DNA from: Acanthochromis polyacanthus
Lineage: Eukaryota > Chordata > Actinopteri > Pomacentridae
DNA length: 64,000 nt
NCBI RefSeq assembly: GCF_021347895.1
Contig: NC_067118.1
Location: 39,173,755 to 39,237,754, forward strand
Direction: 5' to 3'
Position 1 is the first letter of the stretch. Every line of letters starts with the position of its first letter. The notes beneath the pieces are model-generated. The model saw nothing but the letters and a program-made list of their open reading frames with translations. It did not search any database and was not told where the DNA came from. A program made the position numbers and the translations under genes. This document shows positions 26,131 through 37,265 of this stretch, in pieces.

Positions 26131-26584
26131 ATGCCTGCCATCAAAAAGGAGCGGCTGGATGGAGACGACATGGCATTGACCGCGTTCAACCAGTCCGAAT
26201 ACCTGGCCCCTTTAAATGCCACTGCTATCCCCGTGGTGACCCCGCATCCGCCGCCCTACGACCACATTTTCGCCCATCACCGCGCGTACTTGGGGCTCCA
26301 CGACTCGGCGCTGCATCACCAGCACCTCCACCATCACACGGACGACTTAATGCTAGAGCGGTTCTCCTCCATCCCCGACTTTCAGCCCTTCTTCGACAAC
26401 GGCGAGCCGTGCATCGAGGTGGAGTGCGGCGAAAACAAGGCTTTGCTTTATATCAATAAACTGTGTCAGGGCAGTAAGGGACCCTCAATTAAATACAGGG
26501 GCGAGTGGCTCACCCCCAACGAGTTCCAGTTTGTCAGTGGACGAGAGACTGCCAAAGACTGGAAGCGGAGTATTAGACACAAAG
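26131..26584 (+). CDS. samd11: samd11 coding exon 1: N-terminus and most of the SAND domain (residues 1-151 plus one base)
   Basis: The ATG at 26131 has A at -3 and begins the family N-terminus MPAIKKERLD, in which IKKE (residues 4-7) fits the SUMO consensus psi-K-x-E. Residues 35-70 are Pro- then His-rich (H49, H50, H57, H62, H63, H65, H67-H69). Residues 90-151 form most of a SAND domain: PCIEVECG (93-100), LCQGSKGPSIKYRGEW (111-126), then KDWK (142-145), the core DNA-contact motif of SAND proteins such as DEAF1 and GMEB. The exon ends AAAG|GTAAGA, a strong donor, one base into codon 152. The reading frame stays open upstream to an ATG at 25885, preceded directly by TAA at 25882. I prefer 26131 because family homology starts there and the 25885 context is poor (T at -3). 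Predicted nuclear DNA- or chromatin-binding role is inferred from the domain. Confidence 0.93.
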
Positions 26585-27684
26585 GTAAGAGCGAAAACCC
26601 TTCACTTTTCTCCGCTTTTCATGCGTAAAGATCAGGACACTTTGCCATCATTTCATTTATCGACGCCGCTAAGCTGTGGCTGCGAACTCGGGTCTCGTGG
26701 TTCGGTTCTGAGTTTTGGAGTGAAAGGGTTACAGCAGGCAGTGCGTAAGGACACGGATGAGAAAAGGCGCATATCCTCCACATCCCCTCCGAGCCTTTGA
26801 CGTAGAGTTTGGGCTGCGATCACACACCAGAGCCGGGGCATCTGGAGTTGTCTGCGCTGGACTGAGGTGAAAAGTTGAGATAATTAAAAAGTGCGACGGT
26901 TCAAAATATTCTTCTTCTTTTCCCGTCGCCACTGTGGGATTCCCGTTAGGTGCACTTGTGCTTGGGTGTTTTCACTTTTACGCATTGCACTGAGAGCTCT
27001 GAACAGACTTGATCATGAGAGGGATCATTTGGTTTTGGCCACTTTACATCAGTCAGTGTTTAACGAGCGTATTTTGCAGCCAATTCTGATTTTAAAAGCT
27101 GAACATGAAACGATCAGCTGCTGTTTGAGACTCATCTTTGGTGGGTATTTCTGTAAAAACAAGGTCATCGGTGGTAAAATGTTCCGGTTGCTTCTCATTT
27201 TTTTTTGTTTTGACATTTACAGCACCGCGTTTTTATGCAGTAATTAGCGTGGTGCGTGCGCCCTCTCGCCACGCACGCACTCACGCACACTCACGCACAC
27301 ACACGAGGTTACTCAGGCAGAACTGACACGCATCAAGATGTGCGTGGGGGGGAGGGTGTCGCCCCCAGGTCAAAAATGATAGCCTTATAGTTTGATATAG
27401 CGATTCCTATAGACAGATGACAGAAGGCTTCTGTCTCTGTGGCTCAGCACACTGGACTCTGGCTACAACTAGACTTTCTGGTAAAAAATATCTATAGAGA
27501 GAAGTTTGTCAGCAGGTTCTGACTCCTTCACTTATCCACTCTTTCTATTAGATGCGTTTTAACCGGATTCTTCTGTAATATTTGTGCCCTGACATGATGA
27601 GCTCACCTGATCACATGTCATGGAGGAGAAGCAGACCTCAGCTGCTATAAATCCACTGAATGTTTCTCTCTTGTTTGTTTCTAG
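26585..27684 (+). other. samd11: samd11 intron 1 (1.1 kb)
   Basis: The borders are GTAAGA and TTTCTAG. The intron holds no recognised repeat apart from short (CA)-rich sequence near 27270-27305. It separates the KDWK-bearing exon from the exon with Met159, so an internal promoter here would make the short isoform. I see no convincing TATA box or other core element. Confidence 0.85.
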
Positions 27685-27776
27685 GAAAAAGTCTCAAGAC
27701 TCTTATGTCCAAAGGAATCTTACAGGTGCACCCTCCAATCTGCGACTGCCCCGGCTGTCGAATTTCATCTCCAGTG
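27685..27776 (+). CDS. samd11: samd11 coding exon 2: end of SAND domain with Cys cluster (residues 152-182)
   Basis: The acceptor is a pyrimidine-rich tract ending TTTCTAG. The exon is 92 nt and ends CCAGTG|GTGAGA. It completes Gly152 and encodes KSLKTLMSKGIL (153-164), the last SAND helix, then HPPICDCPGC (167-176). His167, Cys171, Cys173 and Cys176 form an H-x3-C-x-C-x2-C cluster that resembles the zinc-binding tail of the GMEB SAND domain; zinc binding here is inference. Met159 (ATG at 27705-27707) corresponds, as I recall it, to the first residue of the shorter 681-residue human SAMD11 product, so a transcript starting inside intron 1 could give a protein without KDWK. From memory, the human exon is also 92 nt. 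The phase-0 end joins exon 3 cleanly at Val182-Asn183. Confidence 0.93.
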
Positions 27777-28623
27777 GTGAGAATATTTTATCTTCTGTAA
27801 CACTGTCGTTGCTGTGCTTTTTGTGTCCACAAGTTAACCTGAGGAAGCTACGGTTTTTATCTGAGGGAACTTCTTTGGATTGGATTTAAATGGTTAAAAG
27901 ATTGTTGTTAACTGTGGTGGTCATTTTTGGTGATGGTTGCAAAGAGCTCAGTGTCTCCAGACAGAGCTGACAGATATTTGTGTTAAAATCTATAAGTTAT
28001 TTTCTTTTATAGTAAAGCAGCAGAGACGTTTTTGATAGTTTTGTCCTCAGTCTGATTAAAGATAAAAGCTTTTTCTTCCTCCACTGTTCTATCCAGTCAT
28101 GTTAGTTTTATGTATTTAGCTGTAAATCACACATCAGTGTGCAGTTATCCCCTCCTGTTTATCATGTTTTCCCTCATTACCCAGAGTTTATATTTAGTGC
28201 ATCGTGTGTAAAAGCTGTTTAATATTTTATATAGTTTTCTTATTGTGGTGTCACTCAGCTTTACTCTGGTCGTGGGTGATCGTGTTAGTGTTTATGTTAA
28301 AGCTTTGTCTCTGTAACCTTGACGGTGGAGACCCTACAGGCGCACGTGTCAACTTTGATGGTAATTTTTCTCAGCATGGATATCAAATCCACTTCCAGCC
28401 TTTCACAGAGGCATCAAACGGCCTTTTGATTCGGAGGCGTCGAGCCGCCCGGTGCGTCTGCTCCACGTCGGGTGTCGTCGGTCAGACTCCTCCGTCTCTC
28501 TGACTCAGCCTCCTCACCTGGCTGTTGAACTTTTGTTTGCCTTGTGCTTCCCTCAGGGCTCGGCCAGGGGCACCACGCCAAACCTTGAGGCCTTGCAGGT
28601 GTGTCACGATTATGGCATCACTG

Positions 28624-28624
<1 letters not shown>

Positions 28625-28682
<58 letters not shown>
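28625..28682 (+). repeat. (GT)n microsatellite, about 29 units
   Basis: A pure GT run in samd11 intron 2. Confidence 0.97.
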
Positions 28683-28684
<2 letters not shown>

Positions 28685-28740
28685 AGCTTGAGGCGAGCAC
28701 ACTGCCGCCAAATCTGTTCACACAGGTGCAGCGGGTTGTG

Positions 28741-28859
<119 letters not shown>

Positions 28860-29586
28860 CACCACAGAGCGCATCTGTCGTCGCTCCCAAGCACTAATCT
28901 TGAGGGAAGGGTGTAAGAGGCTTAGCGAGCTACTGAGCGTGGCTACTGCTGATTATTGTGTGCGAGGCACGCAAGGCAAAGGCGGTTTTGATAAGCCGGA
29001 GGTGTTTGAGTGATACAGGTAAACTGGTGACATTTTTTGCAGCCAAGAATGAAGACCTGCACCTTAACACACGGGCCTGAAGCAAAACAAATCACCTGAG
29101 GGAGGTCGGGGGCAGGATAAACAGACAGCAGAAAGACCCATGTCCTATTTTTATGTTTTTTTTTTTTTTTTTTTTTGCAGAAGGATTTGAGAATCTCGGC
29201 GTGTTTGCTTATGTTTAGGCTCATTACAGATATCGGAGTGATTGGCTTTTGGCTTGCTATGGCTCGTACAGTTCCACTTCAATTACAGCTGTGACGGAGA
29301 AAACTTTGTTATTGACGTAAGCAGAGATATGAGGGCCTCAAGGTTGTTGTTGTTGTTGTTGAAGCCATCTCTCCTTCTCCGGCCTAAAGTCGAACCCGCC
29401 GAGCGAACAGCGCCGTCACACACACATCCACACACTCGGGCTAAGTATGCTGGCAGTTTCATGCGAAGCAGCGAGGGTTAGGCGGAGGAGGGAAGGCGGC
29501 GGGACTTGTATGGCCTGTACTGGCGTCTCCCTTTCTCCCCACTGCCTCCCCTCAGGGCATGGCAGCCAGCACTCCCTCACTGATGA

Positions 29587-29588
29587 GC

Positions 29589-29620
<32 letters not shown>
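29587..29620 (+). repeat. (TC)n followed by (AC)n
   Basis: CTCTCT run joined directly to CACACA. Confidence 0.9.
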
Positions 29621-29622
<2 letters not shown>

Positions 29623-29888
29623 TGTATTCCTGCCTACTGACACAAATTACCTCATGCCGACATTTATTTTTGAAAGTTTGACGGCTGAACTTTGAGTGAT
29701 CCTGTTTCGCTATAGGCATGAGGCAAGCGATCATAAAAAAAAGAAAGAAAACAGCACAGCAGCTGGTGGGAAGACGCTTCACCTGCCTGCACAGAAATCA
29801 TGGAAGTTAATTTGCTGCGTCTGCCTGAGTTCAGGCTGTTCAGAACGACACGACACCCACTGAACTATGACTCCACGCTACAGTTTAG

Positions 29889-30815
29889 AGCGGGGGTGTC
29901 CAACATGAGGCCCGCGGTCCAACACCGGCCTCAAGAGGGTCCAATCCGGCCCTCAAAGTGAAAAAGTTACAGAGAAGACATTAAGTGCAGGTTGTAAATT
30001 AGTAAACTATACATTTAGAATAATTTCTAGACCATTACTAGTTGTTTTGATCATAATGTAAAATGCTGGATTGATCATTGTTCTTTTGTCATTTTGTGTC
30101 TCGTTTTTGTCGTTCTGTGTCTCATTTTTATAATATTTCTTCATATTTTTGTTAATTTTTTTGTCTTTTATTGTCTGACTTTTGTCGTTTGTCTCCTGTT
30201 TTTGTTTTTTGTGTCTCATTTTTGTCGTTTTGTGTCACATTTTCATCATCTTGTGTCTCATTTTTGTAGTGTTTTGTCTTGTTTTTGTTGTTTTCTGTCT
30301 ATTAATGTCTGACTTTTGTTGTTTTTCTCATGTTTTTGCTGCTTTGTGTCTCATTTTTGTCGTTTTGTGTCACATTTGTGTCGTTTTGTGTCACATTTTT
30401 GTTGTTTTGCGACTCATTTCTGTAGCATTTTGTCTTGTTTTTTTGTCTTGTTTGTCTGAATTTTGATGTTTTGATTATAAAGTAAAATACTACATCGTTC
30501 AGTTCCAGATACCTGTGGCTAAATGTTGTGTTCCTTTGTAGACACTCTGAGATCTGGAAGTTGTAATGTTTAAATGATAAACTGATGTATACTGTTGCTG
30601 AAATTGAACTTATTTTTTAAAAAAGAAATTTCAGGTTGTTCATAATGTTTTGTAGAAAGATAATTCCTTAAATGCGAACATTCAGAATGTACTTTTTTTT
30701 ACACTAAAACAAAGAAAAAATTGGAATTATTTATAAGTTTTTATGCTCTGATCTTACTGGTCCAGCCCACTTGAGGTCAAATTGGGCTGAATGTGACCCC
30801 TGAACTAAGATGAGT
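29889..30815 (+). mobile_element. hAT-type element with T-rich minisatellite, copy 1, right end lost
   Basis: The left end CGGGGGTGTCCAACATGAGG corresponds to CAGGGGTGTCAAACATGCGG of the complete copy at 60439-61242. Inside, 30080-30470 is a degenerate ~20-bp minisatellite built on TTTTGTCGTTTTGTGTCTCA. The right end stops at ATGAGTTT, so the last terminal bases are missing. Hydrophobic open frames here come from the T-rich repeat. Confidence 0.75.
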
Positions 30816-32599
30816 TTAAATAATGCTGTTTATCCATGCTGTTAAATTAAATCCACGTATGCTGCTGCAGAGGTGTCTCTTTTAGGCCTGTTTTTATGTA
30901 GTAGTGATTTCTGTTGTTGCAGTAGAAGCTGTGAGATTCTTATTCTGTGTCTTTTGCGTGTAATCAACTTAATACTAAAGATTTACGCCTGCTTGTTGAG
31001 GTTCCTTCCCTGCTCTGCGTATTTGTGTTTTTTGTCTGCGCATATGTTTGGGCGACTTTGCATTTGCATCCTTTTGCGTGCGTACCCGTGATTGTTTGCA
31101 CGCCTGACGCTGGCTGCCTGCTCCCCGGCTCGCCATGTGTGTGTGCGTTTGTGTGTTTGTGCGTGTCTGTGTCTCCTCCCGGGAGAGCTGGGCTTCCTCT
31201 GCTCTGTTATTTCAGCGGAACTGGCGGAGGCCGGGAGGAAATTGCACTCCCCTCCTCCGGCTCGTAAAGACCTCCTCCAATCAAGGGCTCCTCTCGCAAA
31301 GTGGAATTAAACACACAGTCACACATACCCGCACGTACGCACAAACTCACACACACACGCACGCTTTCAGCCTATAACTTCTGGTGCCGTCTCATTATGC
31401 TGTCATAATACCGCTTCCAATGGGGTTAATAAGGAAAGGAGAATTTGAAAAAATGCATCACATCGAGTGACATAATAGAAGCTGATCTTGAGCCGGCTTT
31501 ATAGATTAACTCTGTTTGATGCTTCTCCTGTGTGTGCGTTGTGTGTTTGTGCATACGTGTTGCTGATGCCACGTTGCTATGGTAACGCAGGAATCGGTCA
31601 CCGGCCCAGAAGTGTGCAGAACCGTGCGTGTGTGCCGAGCGTGTTTGTGCTCTCTCATGTGTGTTTCTCTGCCTATTGGACACATTAGATATTAAGTGTG
31701 CCTCCGGTTACGTAGAGTCACCGGAGATCGATACGAACGGGAATGCGTGTCTGACACGCAGAAATACAGCGACAGTTCAAGCACAGGGGCGTGCGAAAGT
31801 GTGTTTGTGCCTCTTGTTGTCTTTCTGTCCATGAATTATTCAGCTAAAATATAGTGTTTAATTTAGCAAATTAGCCATTAGCCTCCACTAGTGTCCAGTG
31901 CAGCACGATGCAGGAGATCGAGAGCTCATTGTGTTTGCTTGTGTGGATGCTTTGTGTTACGATGTGTGGATGCATGTGTGTATGTTTGTTTATCAGCGTA
32001 ATGTGGTTTAACGTGATGACGGAAGGGCGGATATATTTTGAATATCGTCCCAACTTCTGCATACATGTGTGCACAGAAAAGTGTGTTTGTTTGTGCAGCC
32101 TTGTTCTGCCACTTTAGACCTTTGCAGTCAGTGTCATAGTGTCATAGTTTGACTTTTGCACGTCCATCAGCACCCTCAAGCAAACACACATAACCACAGC
32201 TTTACTAGAAAACAAAATTCTCCAGGTTTGTTGAGTTATATCAGGTTTTTGGTGATTGTCATCGTCTCCAATGAGGTAAATATACAGGATGTTTTTTGTT
32301 GTTTGTTCTATTTACTGCCAATAATGTACAAAAAAAAATGAGCAGTTGAGTCACACAAGCGCATGTGTGTGTCTGTTTTTTGCCGGCATAAGTGAGGATT
32401 ATTACATTTTGTATTGGTTTTCCATCCACAACTTAACTCGTGCTCATTCTTCACATTGCTGCTATTTAATAAATGAGGCGTAGCTGAGTGGAAAGTGCAT
32501 TAATTGTCCAAGTTAATTTCTGACTTGCTGAACTCTGAATGAGATTCTAGTAATTGTCAGGATCGAATGAAACTCTTGGGAGGACCGAAAATCAGCTGA

Positions 32600-33060
32600 A
32601 TTTACCAACCGCAGCTTCATCCTCGCCACCGCTTCCCCCCACGTTTGTCAGGGGGGAAGAAAGGCGCAGTCGTTACCTGTCTGTAAGGCTCCCCTGCGGT
32701 GACCTCGGTGGGCCTGTACAAACACCGAGAGGGAGACAGAATGAGGGAGGAAGGAGGAACGAAACAAGAGGGAAAGGGGGGAGAGCGGGAGGCGCGCTCG
32801 CACGCCTGACTGCACCGGCACTGACCTCCCAGCGCCGAGCCGGCAGCCTCCCCCCTCCACCTCGCCGCCTCTCGCCCTGTGTGCACCTCGCCTCCTCCCT
32901 CCGCCGCTCCCCTCCCGTCCCGCCTCCCCCTCCGCCTTGTGCCGCTCCACTGGGCTGCAACTGCCCGCTCGGCTCGGTGCATGGGGGCCGAGCATGCGTG
33001 TGCGTATCTGCATGCGTGTGTGTTGGGGCGGCATCGGTCTTGGTCGCATGCCTGTCTGCC
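32600..33060. promoter_or_regulatory. GC-rich block inside samd11 intron 2
   Basis: High C+G with many CG dinucleotides (for example GGAGGCGCGCTCGCACGCC and CTGCCCGCTCGGCTCGGTGC). It is a candidate internal promoter or enhancer. The long open frames through it on both strands reflect the base composition. No domain is recognised. Confidence 0.3.
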
Positions 33061-34053
33061 CTACGGTGCTTTCTCACTTTTTTTTTCTCCTCTCCTCTCC
33101 TCTCTCTTTCTCTCACATGGCCTTCAACAACCAAGTGTTGCCTTAAAGCCTGTACATCCACACTCGCCGCTACCCAGAATCCAGATTTATTTTTCGCCAA
33201 ATACATTTGTACTTGTGAGGAGTTTTGCTCGATAAAGTTGGTGCATGATCTCAGAGTTGCATTTCTTTGCGCGGTATGTGTGAAAATGCATGTGTGGAGC
33301 CGCTCCGGCAGTGTTTTAACACCAATTCAGAATCTCGATCCTAAAATAAACTGCGACCCATAACTTTTGTCTACATAACTTCTTCGAGCAAAAATTTATC
33401 CGATACTTGACCCGACTGGAAAGTTTAAGCCAAGATCTGTAGTGTTGTTTAGTGATTTAATACATCCATCTGTGCTGAAGCGCCCACTTTTTCAGAAATG
33501 AAATATCAGATTTGTGATGTTGCATTTGTTCAATTCTTATGCTGACGATGCCATTGTGTGATTTATATCTTTTAAGTAAGAATACATGCATTTGCAGTTA
33601 TGGTACTTGATTGATTACAGTATTTATTTGCCTTTTTTGCTGAACTCCAGGAAAAATAAGGCAAATAAGTCCTTTACTAATTTTAAAGCAGCTTTAATTT
33701 GACCTTAAAGAACAGATTGCAGCTTTAAATAAACTTTGCTGAATGTTTGTGACAGAAGATTGTACAGACATGTCAGTGTGTCCTGAGTTTACTGTCACAA
33801 ACAGCAATGTGACATTATTGATTTGATATTGTTCATGATATTTGGGATTTTTTAGAGGCTGACAGGCACACAAGCATGCAGGAACTTAACTTTGATGACT
33901 GAATTGTCAAAATAAGAGGAAACAAGATGAGATTTATAAAGGAGTCGTCTCATGTTACAGAAATAAACCTACATCATGTATACTGTCTCAGTGGAAAATG
34001 AATAAAATACTGATGTAGAATTTGCGTAATAAAGTGAAAGATTTTATTAATAA

Positions 34054-34865
34054 CAAGAAAAGCACTCAGAGCACAGTACTCCACCAGGGCTGTTCAGTCC
34101 CCCATATGGCATTGTCAAAAACTAAGCATATTTTTCTAGAAATGCAACATTTTTTAAATTATTATTGTTGATGATCAGAAATCTTGGCACTATAGAACGT
34201 GGACATTTAATATAGATGTACCCACAAACATAATGTCCCTGCGCTGAGCATAGGCGTGTGTTATGCATGTGTACATTATGTACGGATACCGAATCGTGTG
34301 ACCTACATATGTGCAAATTACTCTTATAAAGGTCTGTTGATCAGTTATCACTTTTTGCAAGGCTTTGTTTTGCTGGTGTTAAAATAACTGTTCCCTCGAT
34401 GCTTTTATTTTGAAGGCGCTTTTTTAAAATTAATGCTAGGGGCTGGCAAAAAGTACAGAAATTCTCGTAAGGATGGAAGGAAAACGGTTTCACTCAGAAA
34501 CACCCCGACAATTTTAGCAATTGTTTCTTGTGTTATTTCCGATGAATAAGTCCCGGTATGTCAGTAGCAGGATCCCGATCATATGATCTTCAGCAGACAG
34601 CTGATTTAATGTTCACTTGTTGTCATGGCTGCAGTGACGCTGTGCCGCTATCTCGCAATAATACAGAAATCTTTAACAAATCTGTGGATCCAGACTATAA
34701 ACCACATCACTGCCAAAATCCAATCACTTGGTCCTTGTGTCATTTCTGACCTTCCCTGAAAATTTCATCCAAATCCGTTAGTCTGTTTTTAAGTAATGTT
34801 GCTAACAGACAGACAAACCTACGCTGATCCTCACATAACTCCACTGGTCCTTGGCAGAGTAATTA
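34054..34865 (-). mobile_element. Helitron-like non-autonomous element, copy 3, inverted
   Basis: Read on the minus strand it ends GTGCTCTGAGTGC-TTTT-CTTG (34057 back to 34054) and carries the TGTCTGTCTGTTAGCAACAT block and GATTTGGATGAAATTTTCAG (34745-34830) shared with the other copies. Confidence 0.4.
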
Positions 34866-35434
34866 TTACAGTGTATATGAACACAGTGTCGCAGAACTGT
34901 TGGGTTTTCGTGACTTTAAATGTGTTTTTCCCTCTACTTTTGTAAATAAAAATATCTATATGAGCATTACAGTCTTATGTCAGAAGACGTTAACATAATC
35001 TCCTTCCATATATTCAGCTTATTGACAAATATTCTTGAGTCCTTCTGTTTTGTGTACACTAATAATTTGATTATTACCAGATTAGGCAAATCTAAAGCTC
35101 GACTGTGATCTGTAGCCTACAGTACAGCACGTTTTTTCTCTCAACATGCACCAGAAAGGTCACGGAGTACAGTGGATGCAAACAATATCAACAAACAGTG
35201 TAGCAGCTCCTGGTGAAGAAAATTATTTTTGTTGGATGATAGTAAAGCAGCTTTGATGTCACAAATGATGCAGGAAGTAATGGAGCTCGTATTAATGTGC
35301 TCTGTGAATTCATCAGAGCATATCTGTAGTTTTTTTTCTCTTATTTCGTGGCTCCAATAAGCGATTTTACGCAAATCCTTCCTGACATCATCCCGACTAT
35401 CAACCAAATCATATAAACTTTATTATTCGGTTAG

Positions 35435-35456
35435 CGGGGGGGTGGGGTGGGGGGGA
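35435..35456 (+). other. G-quadruplex-type run
   Basis: Three adjoining G-runs of 7, 4 and 7 bases separated by single T residues. A second G-rich run is at 35676-35692. Confidence 0.6.
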
Positions 35457-35675
35457 TCTGATTACTGTGAACCATGTAAACACTTTAATCAAACCATTAC
35501 CTTAATCTGATTATTCACAAACTTCTGCTGGTTTGCATACTGAGCATCTGACAAATTTGGAGCTAATCACCTTTCCTGGATGCACCTGTGGAAATGTCAG
35601 GACGGCCTTTTTTTGGCGCATTCGAGTCGGAGATGAGGAGATGAGACTAAACAAAGATTTATTTTAATTTTTATT

Positions 35676-35692
35676 GGTGGGGTGGGGTGGGA
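35676..35692 (+). other. G-quadruplex-type run
   Basis: GGTGGGGTGGGGTGGG; single-base loops. Confidence 0.55.
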
Positions 35693-35968
35693 TGTATTTT
35701 GTGATGAATTGGATTTCAGACTCACGTAAACACACACACGGCAGACAAATTGTTTGTTTTGGCCGTGTTTCAGAGCTCTTATGTTAGCGCCGTAATGACC
35801 GCCGAGGCCCCCATCTCCCACCTCACGCTCAGTTTTTCTTTTTTTCTCTCTCTCCTTCTCTGTCGTCTCCTCATCCCCTCCTCCCCTCCTCCTCCTCCTC
35901 CTCCTCTCCCGCCGCCTTTTCCTCTTTTTACCCGAGTGCTCGCGCCAAGTCGGCCCGCCATCCCGCCT

Positions 35969-35969
<1 letters not shown>

Positions 35970-36038
<69 letters not shown>
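35970..36038 (+). repeat. (AC)n microsatellite, about 34 units
   Basis: A pure AC run. It is preceded by a pyrimidine tract with (CTC)n at 35836-35935. Confidence 0.97.
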
Positions 36039-36042
<4 letters not shown>

Positions 36043-36330
36043 CGAGGTAACGGCAGACAGGCGCGTGACTCATTAGGCATTCGTCCCCCAGGGAGATCGC
36101 TGGGGGGGCGCGTGCGAGGGAGAGAGAGCGCCGCAGCTGCAGGAATGTCACGGGCGGCTTCTGCTGTGTGTGTTCGTGCATGTGTGTGTTTGTGTGTGCA
36201 TGCGTGTGCGTGCATGTGGGTGGATGTTTGTGTGTGCTCGCTAATGCTGGTTGGAGCCAGCGGCAGGGCACTGCACCTTTCAGGAAATAACGCAAGGAGA
36301 AAGAGGGAAAAAAAGAGAAGAAAACCCACA

Positions 36331-36334
<4 letters not shown>

Positions 36335-36407
<73 letters not shown>
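36335..36407 (+). repeat. (CA)n microsatellite, about 36 units
   Basis: A CA run with one early CAAA interruption, 300 bp after the previous AC tract. Confidence 0.95.
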
Positions 36408-36409
<2 letters not shown>

Positions 36410-37019
36410 ACACACTTATTAGCCCTCTTTTCCACCAAGAGCTCATTTAAAAGTCTAAAATAAATTTAGAAAGAAAACATACGCTTGCCTTATAATTCCT
36501 GCTTGAATTTAAACATCCTGGCTGGCCAGTGCTGTGATATTAACATGATTTGTTTTCCTGCCACATGAGCATTTTGTTGCTTTTAAAGCTTGAATTAATG
36601 AATTCAGGACATTAAACAGGAGCATATACGGCTGCTTATGTAAGCACACCAAGATGTTTAAGCCGTGTTACCCTTATCTATTTATGAATGATAATACAGA
36701 AACAGCCTTTTCCCCATGGTCCATCAGACTTCTGAACTCAAAAACCAGTCCCTCCAGGATTTTGTGGGCTTTTTTCGAGATTGTTGCAGCAGCTTTTCTA
36801 AAAAAAATGTGATCAGCTAAAACTACAATGGTCATCAACTACAAACCAAACCTAAATTGCACATTTTTCTCAGATATCCTCCAGATATTTCTCAATTTCA
36901 GTTCAACATCTTTGTCATACTTGCCTACAAAAGTGAAGACAATATATAATCTCATTACAATGCAGTGTTCTGCTGGGAATCCTCGAGTCCTGGCATTCAT
37001 GTTACTTGTTAGTTTTTAC

Positions 37020-37265
37020 ACGTACCACCCACATAAATACTGTGACAGACCACACACCCCCTATGGCAATGGCCTCCCCCGGCTACATCACAAAAACTGC
37101 TCAGGAACACCTCGAGGAACACGACCAAGAGCTATAAAGGTGTTGAAGTAGCCTTAAAACTCCAAAACCCCCAATCTGATTGCCACAGAAAGCCCCAGGA
37201 TCCAAACGGTCAGAGCTGGAACCTCCCCAACATCAGACAGGTGGTTTTAATGTTGTGGCAATTGG
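37020..37265 (+). pseudogene. Tc1/mariner transposase relic, C-terminal part and right end
   Basis: One frame at about 37092-37136 reads TAQEHLEEHDQEL then a stop, resembling the region just before the last catalytic acidic residue in Tc1-like transposases (recalled pattern). Upstream, GTACCACCCACATAAATACTG and GGCAATGGCCTC, and downstream GGTCAGAGCTGGAAC and CAGGTGGTTTTAATGTTGTG, follow the order of a Tc1-like 3' end. Stops and frameshifts are present, so no protein is made. A sister relic is inverted at 50875-51240. Confidence 0.65.

Noticed and set aside
30094..30466. Hydrophobic open frames that look like multi-span membrane proteins (also 46422-46770 and 60612-60948)
   Set aside because: They come from the T-rich minisatellite of a hAT-type element present three times, so Phe/Leu/Val/Cys content is compositional.
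32554..33363. 269-residue open frame as a gene nested in intron 2
   Set aside because: The GC-rich sequence gives long open frames on both strands at once. The translation is low-complexity Arg/Pro/Ser and Cys with no domain.
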